DNA from: Collinsella sp.
Lineage (GTDB): Bacteria; Actinomycetota; Coriobacteriia; Coriobacteriales; Coriobacteriaceae
Assembly: GCA_019419555.1 (NCBI GenBank)
Contig: DXZR01000021.1
Coordinates: forward strand, 1-37,365
Direction of reading: 5' to 3'
DNA: 37,365 nucleotides
The first letter of the stretch is position 1. Every line of letters begins with the position of its first letter. Both the position numbers and the translations under genes were made by a program. Below, piece by piece: positions 8,796-17,103 of this stretch. A model generated the notes under the pieces. That model had not been told where the DNA came from. It was given only the letters and a program-made list of their open reading frames with translations, and searched no databases.

Positions 8796-9332
8796 GTGGG
8801 TATGACGGACTCTTTTGAGCAGATTTCCGCACATAACGAGGAGCTGGCGCGCGATATCGTCGAGCGTGCGAGCGCCCGTGGTGTGACGGTGTCGACGGCG
8901 GAGTCGCTGACGGCGGGCATGATCGCCTCGACGATTGCCGATATCCCGGGTGCCTCGGCGGTGCTTCGTGGCGGTGCGGTGACCTACTGCGATGAGATCA
9001 AACATCGCGTGCTTGGCGTCGAGCAGGAAACGCTCGATCGGTTTAGCGCCGTGTCGCACCAGACGGCGCGTGAGATGGTCGCGGGCTCGCTTGACCTCTA
9101 TCAGAGCGATATAGCCGTGAGCGCAACGGGCTACGCTGGGCCCGGTGGTGGCACCGAGCAAGACCCCGCCGGTACGTTCTATATTGGGTGGGCGTATCGC
9201 CCGGCCGATGGGGGAGTGCCGGTTGTCGAGTCTGCGCGCTGTCATTACGAGGGCGATCGGTCGCGCGTTCGGGCCCATGCGGTCACGGAGGCTTTGGAGC
9301 GCATTGTCCGCGTGCTCAATTCTATGGAATAG
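8796..9332 (+). CDS. CinA C-terminal family protein (nicotinamide-nucleotide amidohydrolase type)
   Basis: This is a stand-alone CinA C-terminal domain of 178 residues, the PncC fold that deamidates nicotinamide mononucleotide in NAD recycling. Visible family motifs are AESLTAGMIASTIADIPGAS, GGAVTYCDEIK and SATGYAGPGGGTE. The N-terminal MoaB-like domain of full-length CinA is absent. The start is uncertain. GTG at 8796 and ATG at 8802 are in frame, and neither has a strong ribosome-binding site, probably because of coupling to pgsA, which ends 6 nt upstream. The position before recA is conserved in many Gram-positive genomes. A strong terminator follows. Confidence 0.92.
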   Translation: MGMTDSFEQISAHNEELARDIVERASARGVTVSTAESLTAGMIASTIADIPGASAVLRGGAVTYCDEIKHRVLGVEQETLDRFSAVSHQTAREMVAGSLDLYQSDIAVSATGYAGPGGGTEQDPAGTFYIGWAYRPADGGVPVVESARCHYEGDRSRVRAHAVTEALERIVRVLNSME

Positions 9333-9339
9333 ACGTGGT

Positions 9340-9367
9340 TTAAGGGGCCTTAGGGCCCCTTAATTGT
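9340..9367 (+). terminator. Intrinsic terminator after cinA
   Basis: A perfect 10-bp stem (TTAAGGGGCC / GGCCCCTTAA) closes a four-base TTAG loop just after the cinA stop. It separates the upstream operon from recA, which has its own promoter. Confidence 0.85.
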
Positions 9368-9530
9368 GGAGATAGGGACCTTTGACGATTTTGCCGTTTT
9401 AGCTGGTATATGGCCTAAATTTGTTCGAGTGGTCGTATTTGTGATTGGCATGGTCAAGCGTTTGGTCGGTGATTGGTCGGCGTTTGGTCGGGTTTTGGAA
9501 TGTACGGGTGCATATGATGAATCTGAACGG

Positions 9531-9559
9531 TTGACCACGAACAGCCGTTCGTTTATTAT
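9531..9559 (+). promoter_or_regulatory. recA promoter (-35 TTGACC, -10 TATTAT)
   Basis: TTGACC (9531-9536) and TATTAT (9554-9559) are separated by exactly 17 bp. They lie 30 nt upstream of the recA ATG, which has an AGAGGAGGG ribosome-binding site. A LexA-type palindrome lies between the two boxes, so repressor binding would block RNA polymerase. Confidence 0.8.
9538..9551. promoter_or_regulatory. LexA (SOS) box in the recA promoter
   Basis: CGAACAGCCGTTCG is a perfect CGAAC-N4-GTTCG palindrome, the Gram-positive/actinobacterial SOS box form. It occupies the spacer between the -35 and -10 hexamers of recA. The lexA gene at 19081 supplies the likely repressor. Confidence 0.88.
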
Positions 9560-9589
9560 CGTTTCAGGTTGTTAAGAGGAGGGCTATTC

Positions 9590-10738
9590 ATGGCCAAGAA
9601 TTCAGGTCCCGTACGTACCGTTCATGCACGCACGACGGGTAAAGAGCGCGATGAGATGATCGCCACCACCAAGGCCGAGATCGAGAAGAAGTTCGGCCAG
9701 GGCTCTATCATGAGGTATGGCGACGGCGGTCCCGAGCTCGAGGTCGAGGCTATTCCGACGGGCTCTCTGGCGCTCGATGCCGCCTTGGGTATCGGCGGCG
9801 TGCCGCGCGGCCGTATCGTCGAGATTTATGGCCCCGAGTCTTCCGGTAAGACGACGCTTTCGCTCGAGATCCTTGCAGAGGCGCAGGCCATGGGCGGCGT
9901 CGTGGCATTTATCGATGCCGAGCATGCGCTTGATCCCACCTATGCCGCGCGCATCGGTGTCGATATCGACGAGGTCCTCATTTCCCAGCCCGATACGGGC
10001 GAGCAGGCGCTCGAGATCGTCGATATGCTTGTGCGCTCCGGTGCCATCGACGCCATCGTCGTCGACTCTGTTGCCGCCTTGACTCCGCGTGCCGAGATTG
10101 AGGGCGAGATCGGTGACACGACCGTGGGCCTGCAGGCTCGTTTGATGAGCCAGGCACTCCGCAAGCTCGCCGGCTCGCTTTCCAAGTCCAACACGACCTG
10201 CATCTTCATTAACCAGTTGCGCGAGAAGATCGGCGTCATGTTCGGTAACCCCGAGACCACCACGGGCGGCCGTGCGCTCAAGTTCTTCTCTTCCGTGCGA
10301 ATCGATATTCGCAAAATCGATACCATCAAGCTCAAGGACGAGGTTATCGGCAATCGCGTTCGTGCCAAGGTCGTTAAGAACAAGGTGGCGGCTCCGTTCC
10401 GTTCGGCCGAGTTTGACATCATGTACGGCACCGGCATCTCCAAAGAGGGCTCGATTCTGGATATGGCCGTCGAGTGCGGCATCTGCAAAAAGATGGGGTC
10501 CTGGTTTGCCTATGGCGAGGATAAGCTCGGCAACGGTCGCGAGGCCGCCAAGACGTTCCTGCGCGAACATCCCGATTGCGCTGACGAGATCGAGCACAAG
10601 GTTCGCCTTGCCTGCGGACTTGAGTTTGATGACGATGCCCCCTCCGAGGTTGAGTTGACCGATCAGCCCGCCCCCGAGGAGTTTGATGAGCTGTACGCCA
10701 TCGATGGCTCCGCGATGCTCGACGATGACGACGAGTAG
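9590..10738 (+). CDS. recA: Recombinase RecA
   Basis: RecA forms filaments on single-stranded DNA, catalyses strand exchange and stimulates LexA self-cleavage. The 382-residue product has Walker A GPESSGKTT near residue 80 and VDSVAALTP for Walker B. The L1/L2 regions include FINQLREKIGVMFGNPETTT, and the C-terminus is strongly acidic (ending DDDDE). I chose the ATG at 9590 because AGAGGAGGG sits just upstream. An in-frame TTG at 9569 would place the ribosome-binding site inside the gene. The gene is under an SOS-box-containing promoter and is followed by recX after 11 nt. Confidence 0.98.
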   Translation: MAKNSGPVRTVHARTTGKERDEMIATTKAEIEKKFGQGSIMRYGDGGPELEVEAIPTGSLALDAALGIGGVPRGRIVEIYGPESSGKTTLSLEILAEAQAMGGVVAFIDAEHALDPTYAARIGVDIDEVLISQPDTGEQALEIVDMLVRSGAIDAIVVDSVAALTPRAEIEGEIGDTTVGLQARLMSQALRKLAGSLSKSNTTCIFINQLREKIGVMFGNPETTTGGRALKFFSSVRIDIRKIDTIKLKDEVIGNRVRAKVVKNKVAAPFRSAEFDIMYGTGISKEGSILDMAVECGICKKMGSWFAYGEDKLGNGREAAKTFLREHPDCADEIEHKVRLACGLEFDDDAPSEVELTDQPAPEEFDELYAIDGSAMLDDDDE

Positions 10739-10749
10739 CGGATGCCGAC

Positions 10750-11442
10750 ATGTCGTATACGGTGACCGAGGCTACGGTCGTCTTTCCCGATAAGAAGGTG
10801 GCCTCCTCGTTCTCGAGCGGTTATGCGTCTAAAAAGCCCTGCGCGCATATCGATTGCGATCTTGAGGGCGGTTTCGAACGTTCCATTTGGATTCCCGTGC
10901 GCGTGGCGCGCCTGTACGTTAAGAACCGCCCCGATCTTCCCTGTGATTGGGATGACTTTCGCGAGGCGGTGCAGCTTATCGAACGCAAATGTGCACTCAC
11001 CATGGTGACCGAGATGCTTTCGCGTCGCGATCATGCCACGGGCGAGGTACGGGATAAGTTGGCTCGCTATGGCTTTCGACAGCCCGCGATCGATTTTGCG
11101 GTTGCTCGAGCGACCGAGTATCGGTTTTTGGACGAGAACCGTTTTTGCTCGTACTTTATCGAAGAGCGCAAACGTCGCGGCTGGGGACAGCGCAAGATCG
11201 AGGTTGAGCTCAAGCGTCGTCATGTCGTGCTTGACGATATCCCCGGGTATCCCGAGGCATATTTTGCCGTGGATGACGACTTGGCCCGCGCTTCGGCCTT
11301 GCTCGCTAAACGTCGCGTCCCCGAGGTCCGTGCATTCGAAAAGCTCGTCAGATTCTTGATGGGTAAGGGTTTTTCGTATCACATCGCCGCCGATGCCGTT
11401 AAGGCACGTCTCGATGCTTTAAGCGAGGAGTGTGCCGTGTAA
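10750..11442 (+). CDS. recX: Regulatory protein RecX
   Basis: RecX modulates RecA filament activity. The 230-residue protein has the helical RecX repeats, seen in LSRRDHATGEVRDKLARYGF, in FCSYFIEERKRRGWGQRKIE and in the C-terminal FEKLVRFLMGKGFSYHIAADA. The first 70 residues form an extra N-terminal domain also found in some long RecX proteins. It lies 11 nt after recA and is presumably co-transcribed and SOS-induced with it. The ribosome-binding site is weak, which fits translational coupling or low expression. Confidence 0.9.
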   Translation: MSYTVTEATVVFPDKKVASSFSSGYASKKPCAHIDCDLEGGFERSIWIPVRVARLYVKNRPDLPCDWDDFREAVQLIERKCALTMVTEMLSRRDHATGEVRDKLARYGFRQPAIDFAVARATEYRFLDENRFCSYFIEERKRRGWGQRKIEVELKRRHVVLDDIPGYPEAYFAVDDDLARASALLAKRRVPEVRAFEKLVRFLMGKGFSYHIAADAVKARLDALSEECAV

Positions 11443-11504
11443 GCGTGCACCTGTTACGCCCCTGCCGTTCACCGCTCGATTGGCGCCGTGCCGGGTGCGT
11501 TTAT

Positions 11505-11533
11505 TTGACAGTTGTTGCGGTTCAACGTAGGAT
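11505..11533 (+). promoter_or_regulatory. Probable rny promoter
   Basis: TTGACA (11505-11510) and TAGGAT (11528-11533) are spaced by 17 bp, in the 257-nt gap between recX and rny. The hexamer sequence and spacing are close to the sigma-70 consensus. No LexA box was seen here, so RNase Y is probably not under SOS control. Confidence 0.65.
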
Positions 11534-11639
11534 AATTACCGTCATTTGCTTTGTGATATGTGCTCATCTGTGATGAGTTTGTTTATATGTTTATCTGTAT
11601 CCGACCCGCATAAGCTGTGCCCATATTACTCAAATGTCG

Positions 11640-11663
11640 CGAGCCGTTCGTAAGGACGGTTCG
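11640..11663 (+). other. Hairpin in the rny leader
   Basis: CGAGCCGTTC and GGACGGTTCG form a 10-bp stem with two G-T pairs around a GTAA loop, about 37 nt before the rny start. With only CTTTGCTG following, it is a weak terminator candidate. It could equally be a 5' UTR structure affecting rny mRNA stability. Confidence 0.4.
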
Positions 11664-11699
11664 CTTTGCTGTGTAACGAATCCATAAAAAGGAGTGAGC

Positions 11700-13250
11700 A
11701 TGCCTATCATTGCAGCGCTCGTTGGCCTCGTTTTGGGTGCCATCGCCGCCATTGCCTACATGCGCACCGCCAAGCAGGGTAGTCTTCGCGAGGCCGACGA
11801 AAAGATTCAGTCGGCACACGCGCAGGCAGAGTCCCTGATCGGTGATGCAAAGCGTCAGGCCGAGACCCTCAAAAAAGAGGCTCTGCTCGAGGCTAAGGAA
11901 GAGATCATCAAGAACAAGCAGGCCGCCGAGGCCGAGGACAAGCAGCGTAAGAGCGAGATTCGCACGCTCGAAAATCGTGTGATGCAGCGCGAGGAATCGC
12001 TCGATCGTCGCAACGATGCGCTCGATAAGCGCGAGCACCAGCTGTCCAGCCAGGCTGGCCAGGTCGAGAAGCGCTCTCGCGAGCTTGAGGAGCTCTGCGC
12101 CAAGCAGACTTCCGAGCTTGAGCGTATTGCCGACCTTACGCGCGAGGACGCTCACAAGGAGCTGCTCGACAAGGTCCGCGGCGAGGTTACCCACGAGGCG
12201 GCCACCATCATCCGTGAGTCCGAGCAGCAGGTCCGCGCCGAGTGCCACAAGACCGCCCAGGAGATTCTCTCTCTGGCGATTCAGCGTTGCGCCGCCGACC
12301 ATACCGCCGAGGTTACCGTCACTTCCGTGCATATTCCCTCCGATGACCTTAAGGGCCGCATCATCGGTCGCGAGGGTCGCAACATCCGCACCTTTGAGCA
12401 GGTGTCCGGTGTCAACCTCGTGATTGACGACACCCCCGAGACCGTCGTGCTTTCGAGCTTCGACCCAGTCCGTCGTGAGACTGCCCGCGTTGCACTTGAG
12501 AACCTCATTGCCGACGGCCGTATTCACCCCGCCCGCATCGAGGAGATGTATCACAAGGCCGCAGACTTGGTTCAGCAGCGCGTGCGCGAGGCCGGCGAGC
12601 AGGCCGCCTTCGATACCGGTATCCACGACCTGCATCCCGAGATTGTCAAGACCCTGGGCGCTCTGCGCTACCGCACCTCGTTTGGTCAGAACGTGCTGCA
12701 GCACTCGCTTGAGGTTTCCGACCTGTGCGGCGTGATGGCCTCCGAGCTTGGTCTGGATGTTGTGACCGCCAAGCGCGCCGGTCTTCTGCACGACCTGGGC
12801 AAGGCCATCGACCACGACGTTGAGGGCCCGCATGCTGTCATTGGCGCCGAGCTTGCCCGCCGATATGGCGAGAAGCCCGTTATCGTCCACGCGATCGAGG
12901 CCCATCATGCCGATGTCGACCCCAACACGGTGCTCGACGTCCTGGTCCAGGCTGCCGATGCCGTTTCCGCCTCTCGTCCCGGCGCTCGCCGAGAGTCTGC
13001 CGAGAACTACATCAAGCGCCTTGAGAAGCTGGAGGAGATTGCCAATTCACATGACGGCGTCGAGCGTACCTATGCCATGCAGGCCGGTCGCGAGGTTCAT
13101 GTCATGGTCCAGCCGGACAAGATCTCCGATGCCCAGTCCACGGTGCTTGCGCACGATATCGCTCATCAGATCGAGGAAGAGATGGAGTATCCCGGTCAGG
13201 TGCGCGTTGTCGTGATTCGCGAGAGCCGTGCCGTCGATATCGCTAAATAA
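11700..13250 (+). CDS. rny: Ribonuclease Y
   Basis: This is a membrane-anchored endoribonuclease that initiates mRNA decay in many Gram-positive bacteria. The domain order is complete. There is an N-terminal membrane helix (residues 2-22) and a long charged coiled coil to about residue 190. A KH RNA-binding domain follows (GRIIGREGRNIRTFE, near 219-233). The HD domain includes LLHDLGKAIDHD near 362. The 516-residue length is normal. I used the ATG at 11700 because AAAAAGGAG ends six bases before it. An in-frame GTG at 11694 overlaps that site. It lies between recA/recX and spoVS, as in Bacillus. Confidence 0.97.
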   Translation: MPIIAALVGLVLGAIAAIAYMRTAKQGSLREADEKIQSAHAQAESLIGDAKRQAETLKKEALLEAKEEIIKNKQAAEAEDKQRKSEIRTLENRVMQREESLDRRNDALDKREHQLSSQAGQVEKRSRELEELCAKQTSELERIADLTREDAHKELLDKVRGEVTHEAATIIRESEQQVRAECHKTAQEILSLAIQRCAADHTAEVTVTSVHIPSDDLKGRIIGREGRNIRTFEQVSGVNLVIDDTPETVVLSSFDPVRRETARVALENLIADGRIHPARIEEMYHKAADLVQQRVREAGEQAAFDTGIHDLHPEIVKTLGALRYRTSFGQNVLQHSLEVSDLCGVMASELGLDVVTAKRAGLLHDLGKAIDHDVEGPHAVIGAELARRYGEKPVIVHAIEAHHADVDPNTVLDVLVQAADAVSASRPGARRESAENYIKRLEKLEEIANSHDGVERTYAMQAGREVHVMVQPDKISDAQSTVLAHDIAHQIEEEMEYPGQVRVVVIRESRAVDIAK

Positions 13251-13251
13251 C

Positions 13252-14337
13252 ATGAACGACGCGAACGAGCTCATCTCATTTATCGCGTCGATGTCGGGGG
13301 AGGGCAACCTTCGCGTCGAGGAAAACCTTGGCGAGGGGTATGTCCGCCTCCGCGTTTCGGAGGCCGAGCGCCGTCAGGCCAAGCATGACATTCAGCATGT
13401 AGAGGACATTGTCATCGAGATGCTGCGTAATGCTCGTGATGCCGGAGCCGATAAGGTCTATCTTGCCACGACCAAGGAGGAGGGTGTTCGCACCCTCCTC
13501 TTCCTGGATAACGGTTCGGGCGTGCCGCAGGACATGCAGGAGCGTATCTTCGATGCCCGTGTCACCTCCAAGCTCGAGAGCATGAAAATGGACCGTTGGG
13601 GTGTTCACGGTCGTGGTATGGCGCTGTTCTCTATCAAGCAGAACACGGATGAGGCACGCGTTGTTACATCGGGCGTCGATTTGGGTTCCGCATTTAAGGT
13701 GTGCGTTGCTACCGATCGCTTGGGTGAGCGCGCCGACCAGTCGAGCTGGCCTCAAGCGGTTAAAGACGAAGACGGCCGCTATGTATGTGCTCGCGGCCCC
13801 CACAACATCATTCGCGCAGCCTGCGAGTTTGCCCTTGAGGAGCTGCGTTGCTGCGATGTGTATCTGGGCTCCCCGTCCGAGATCGCTGCGACCCTGTACG
13901 CTCAGGCTTCGAGTCGTCTTGATACGTCACGCCTGCTCTTTATCGACGACGAGTGCGAGCTTCCGGTTATCGATCGTTTGGGCCTTGCCTCGGATGCCGA
14001 GGACTTTATCCGGATCTGCTCTGGGCTGGGTCTTGAGATGTCCGAGCGCACTGCCCACCGTATTCTGTCGGGTCAGATTAAGCCCGTTCGCGGCGTGACC
14101 GCGCGCCTGCTGCGCGAGCGCGATTCTACCTCGCATGCGCCGGCACCCGTCGATCTTGCCAAGGACCGTCGAGGTCTTCGTATCGCCAAGGATGATATGG
14201 CGCAATTTTCGCGTGCGGTCGAGCGTGACTTTAACGATCTCGCTGCCCGGTATTACCTCAATCTGTGCGGCGACCCTAAGATTCGCGTTTCGCGTGATCG
14301 CATCACGGTGACGTTCGATCTTGCCAAAGAGGAATAA
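13252..14337 (+). CDS. GHKL-type ATPase protein, unknown role
   Basis: The first half is a histidine-kinase-like/GHKL ATP-binding fold. It shows an N box EMLRNARDAGAD (56-67), a G1 box DNGSG (86-90) and a G2 box GVHGRG (117-122). No dimerisation/phospho-acceptor domain, sensor or membrane segment is visible, so it is not a classical histidine kinase. The C-terminal half (about 190-361) is unrecognised and ends in a charged stretch. The ATG follows the rny stop after one base with no clear ribosome-binding site. That suggests coupling; an in-frame GTG at 13228 would overlap rny. Its place between rny and spoVS is where Bacillus carries ymdB. A role linked to RNA decay or SpoVS is an inference from context only. 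MutL-, Hsp90- or anti-sigma-like activities are possible. Confidence 0.85.
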   Translation: MNDANELISFIASMSGEGNLRVEENLGEGYVRLRVSEAERRQAKHDIQHVEDIVIEMLRNARDAGADKVYLATTKEEGVRTLLFLDNGSGVPQDMQERIFDARVTSKLESMKMDRWGVHGRGMALFSIKQNTDEARVVTSGVDLGSAFKVCVATDRLGERADQSSWPQAVKDEDGRYVCARGPHNIIRAACEFALEELRCCDVYLGSPSEIAATLYAQASSRLDTSRLLFIDDECELPVIDRLGLASDAEDFIRICSGLGLEMSERTAHRILSGQIKPVRGVTARLLRERDSTSHAPAPVDLAKDRRGLRIAKDDMAQFSRAVERDFNDLAARYYLNLCGDPKIRVSRDRITVTFDLAKEE

Positions 14338-14343
14338 AATCTT

Positions 14344-14361
14344 TACCGAGTCCGCTCGGTA
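14344..14361 (+). terminator. Short hairpin after the ATPase gene
   Basis: A 7-bp perfect stem (TACCGAG / CTCGGTA) with a TCCG loop starts 6 nt after the stop. It has no T tract, so termination would be inefficient. It may allow partial read-through into spoVS. Confidence 0.45.
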
Positions 14362-14411
14362 CGATACAGTTATTGCAGTTAAAACGTACTTTTAAACGCA
14401 GGAGTTTCTTC

Positions 14412-14729
14412 ATGGATTGCCTGAAGGTATCAAGCAAATCATCGCCCGCGTCCGTTGCCGGCGCCATTGCCGGCATGGTCAAAGATGGCGTCCCCGTCAA
14501 CATTCAGTGCGTCGGCGCCGGTGCCGTCAACCAGGCCATCAAGGCCGTCGCCATTGCGCGCGGCTTTCTGATTCCGACCGGCTTTGATGTCTCCTGCGCG
14601 CCGGTGTTCTCTGACATTCTCATTAACGGGGAGTCGCGCACGGCAATTCGTCTCTCTATCTACGTTCACCAGATTAATCGGGCTGCTATGGATAACGTCG
14701 TCATGGACGACGTTAAGCCTGTTGCGTAA
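14412..14729 (+). CDS. spoVS: Stage V sporulation protein S-like (SpoVS)
   Basis: The 105-residue protein matches the SpoVS family, small Alba-like proteins. Motifs are LKVSSKSSPASVAGAIAGM, then GAGAVNQAIKAVAIARGF and SDILINGESRTAIRLSIYV. In Bacillus SpoVS affects septation and late sporulation, but Coriobacteria are not known to form spores, so the role here is open. The C-terminus is about 20 residues longer than the Bacillus protein. The ATG at 14412 has AGGAG eight bases upstream. The longer open frame from 14373 has no such site and lacks family similarity. Order rny-ATPase-spoVS-miaB parallels rny-ymdB-spoVS-miaB of Bacillus. Confidence 0.93.
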   Translation: MDCLKVSSKSSPASVAGAIAGMVKDGVPVNIQCVGAGAVNQAIKAVAIARGFLIPTGFDVSCAPVFSDILINGESRTAIRLSIYVHQINRAAMDNVVMDDVKPVA

Positions 14730-14794
14730 GCGAGCCATCTGCACGCTTGTAGCACCTATGCGCCCCGTCGATACCATCGTTAGGATGTAAGCTC

Positions 14795-16165
14795 ATGGAC
14801 CAGCGTTCCGTACGCGATATTCTTGCCGGTAAAACCTACTTTATCCGCACATTCGGCTGCCAGATGAACCAGCACGACTCCGAGCGCGTGAGTGGTTTGC
14901 TCGATTCGTATGGCTGTCTTATGGCGCTCGATCCCGAGCATGCCGATATTGTCGTGTTCATGACGTGCTGTGTGCGCGAGGCTGCCGATACGCGTTTGTA
15001 TGGTCAGTGCAATTCCTGCAAGAGCCTTCCTCCTTCACCTTCAGGTAAGCGCGTGGTCGCTGTGGGCGGCTGCATCGCCCAGCGTGATGGCGAGGGCTTG
15101 CTCACCAACGTTGATAACGTCAATGTCATTTTCGGCACCCATTCCATTGCTCACGTGGCGGAGCTTATCTCCGAGGCGTTTTTGGATGGCAAGCGCCATA
15201 TCCGCACGAATGAGCATGAGGATACCGACGCCATGAGCATGCCGTGGCATCGCGAGACGCAGTATCACGCCTGGGTGCCCATCATGACAGGCTGTAACAA
15301 CTTTTGCACGTACTGCATCGTCCCGTACGTCCGTGGTCGCGAGAAGAGCCGTCCCTTCGAGGAGATTGTCGACGAAGTGACCGGGCTTGTGCGTCAGGGC
15401 GTGCGCGAGATTACGCTGCTGGGCCAAAACGTTAACTCCTACGGTCGCGATCTCTTTGGTAAGCCGCGTTTTGCCGATCTGCTGCGCGCCGTGGGCGATA
15501 CGGGTGTCGAGCGTATCTTCTTTACCTCTTCGCATCCCAAAGATCTGCTGCCCGAGACCATCGATGCTATGGCCGAGACGCCTGCCGTTATGCCGCAGCT
15601 TCACTTGGCCGTTCAGTCGGGCTCCACGCGCATTCTTAAAGAGATGAATCGTCGTTATACGCGCGAGGATTATCTGGACCTGGTCGATCGTATTCGTAAC
15701 CGTATGCCCGATATTGCCCTTTCGACCGACATCATCGTGGGCTTCCCGGGCGAGACCGAGGAAGACTTTGAGCAGACGCTCTCGCTTGCCGAGACGGTGC
15801 GTTATGCCCAAGCCTACACGTTTATTTACTCCAAGCGCGCCGGTACCCCGGCAGCTGAGATATATGATCCCACCCCGCATGAGGTTATCCTTGAGCACTT
15901 TAATCGTTTGGTCAAGGTTATCGAGACGACGGCGCACGAGTATAACCAGGGCGAGCTTCACACCGTGGTACCTGCACTTATTGAGGGTACGAGCAAGAAG
16001 AACGACGCTGTCCTTTTGGGCAAGAGCCCCAAGAACCAGACGGTGCATGCGCCGATTCCTGCTGGCTATAGCATCGATCAGCTCATCGGCAAGATCGTCG
16101 ATGTTGATGTTGATGTCGCCAAGACGTGGTATCTGTCTGGCTCCGTCGTGGGTGAGCCTCGCTAA
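14795..16165 (+). CDS. miaB: tRNA-2-methylthio-N6-dimethylallyladenosine synthase MiaB
   Basis: This radical SAM enzyme adds the methylthio group at adenosine 37 of tRNAs already carrying the dimethylallyl group made by MiaA. The N-terminal domain has TFGCQMNQHDSERVSGLL, and the SAM cluster is CNNFCTYC (Cys near 166, 170 and 173) followed by IVPYVRGREKSR. A TRAM domain ends the 456-residue protein. The stop codon overlaps the miaA start (TAATG), so MiaB and MiaA, consecutive enzymes of one pathway in reverse order, are translationally coupled. Confidence 0.96.
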   Translation: MDQRSVRDILAGKTYFIRTFGCQMNQHDSERVSGLLDSYGCLMALDPEHADIVVFMTCCVREAADTRLYGQCNSCKSLPPSPSGKRVVAVGGCIAQRDGEGLLTNVDNVNVIFGTHSIAHVAELISEAFLDGKRHIRTNEHEDTDAMSMPWHRETQYHAWVPIMTGCNNFCTYCIVPYVRGREKSRPFEEIVDEVTGLVRQGVREITLLGQNVNSYGRDLFGKPRFADLLRAVGDTGVERIFFTSSHPKDLLPETIDAMAETPAVMPQLHLAVQSGSTRILKEMNRRYTREDYLDLVDRIRNRMPDIALSTDIIVGFPGETEEDFEQTLSLAETVRYAQAYTFIYSKRAGTPAAEIYDPTPHEVILEHFNRLVKVIETTAHEYNQGELHTVVPALIEGTSKKNDAVLLGKSPKNQTVHAPIPAGYSIDQLIGKIVDVDVDVAKTWYLSGSVVGEPR

Positions 16166-17103
16166 TGGTTTCTCCTGGTGCAAGCCTTTCTGCTGTAGCG
16201 ATCGTCGGTCCGACGGCGGTCGGTAAAAGCGATGTTGCCGATCGCCTGGCTGATCGTCTTTCGTCCGAAGTGCTGTCGTGTGACGCGATGCAGATCTATC
16301 GCGGCATGGATATTGGTACGGCCAAGATGATGCCCGAGGAGTGCTCGGTGCCCCTGCGCCTTGTCGATATCGTGGATCCGGGCGTCGCGTATTCTGCTGC
16401 GCTCTATCAGTCTGATGCTCGGGCGCATATCGAGCGTTTGCTTGGTGAGCAACGTCTTCCGGTGTTTTGCGGCGGTACGGGCCTGTATCTCAAGGCTGCA
16501 CTCGATGAAATGGATTTTCCTTCGGGGGAACTCGAGGACGAACGCCGTGCGGGCTATCAAGAGCTTGCCGAGCGCATTGGCGAGGAAGCATTGCATGCAC
16601 TGCTTGCTGAGCGCGATCCGGAATCGGCTGCCGTGATTCATCCCCATAACGTGCGTCGTGTGATTCGTGCGCTCGAGATGCACGATGACGGCGTGTCGTA
16701 TGCCCAGCAGAAGTCGAAATTCAGTGTTCCGCGCGAGCGTTATCATGCCTTGTGGTTTGGTCTGACGCGTAGCCGTGAAGTGCTCTATGAGCGCATTAAC
16801 CTGCGTGTCGACCTTATGTTTGAGCAGGGGCTGGTTGATGAGGTCCGCGGCCTGATGGACCAGGGCCTGGGTGATGCACTCACGTCGATGCAGGCAATCG
16901 GTTACAAAGAGATTATTGATGCCTTGCGTGGCGCTATTACCATGGATGAGGCTCGTGAGCTTATCAAGATGCGCTCACGTCGCTATGCCAAGCGCCAGCT
17001 ATCCTGGTTTAAGCGTGACGATCGCATCGTGTGGTTCGATATGGATGAGTTTACGATCGATGAGGTCGTTGATGATATTTACCATCGCATCGAGGCTGCC
17101 TAA
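16165..17103 (+). CDS. miaA: tRNA dimethylallyltransferase MiaA
   Basis: It transfers a dimethylallyl group from DMAPP to adenosine 37 of tRNAs reading UNN codons, producing the MiaB substrate. Walker A GPTAVGKS lies at residues 15-22. DAMQIYRGMDIGTAK and FCGGTGLYLKA are family signatures. The length of 312 residues is normal. Both ends overlap neighbours by one base (TAATG), giving a tight miaB-miaA-hflX unit, an order also common in proteobacteria for miaA and hflX. Confidence 0.96.
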   Translation: MVSPGASLSAVAIVGPTAVGKSDVADRLADRLSSEVLSCDAMQIYRGMDIGTAKMMPEECSVPLRLVDIVDPGVAYSAALYQSDARAHIERLLGEQRLPVFCGGTGLYLKAALDEMDFPSGELEDERRAGYQELAERIGEEALHALLAERDPESAAVIHPHNVRRVIRALEMHDDGVSYAQQKSKFSVPRERYHALWFGLTRSREVLYERINLRVDLMFEQGLVDEVRGLMDQGLGDALTSMQAIGYKEIIDALRGAITMDEARELIKMRSRRYAKRQLSWFKRDDRIVWFDMDEFTIDEVVDDIYHRIEAA

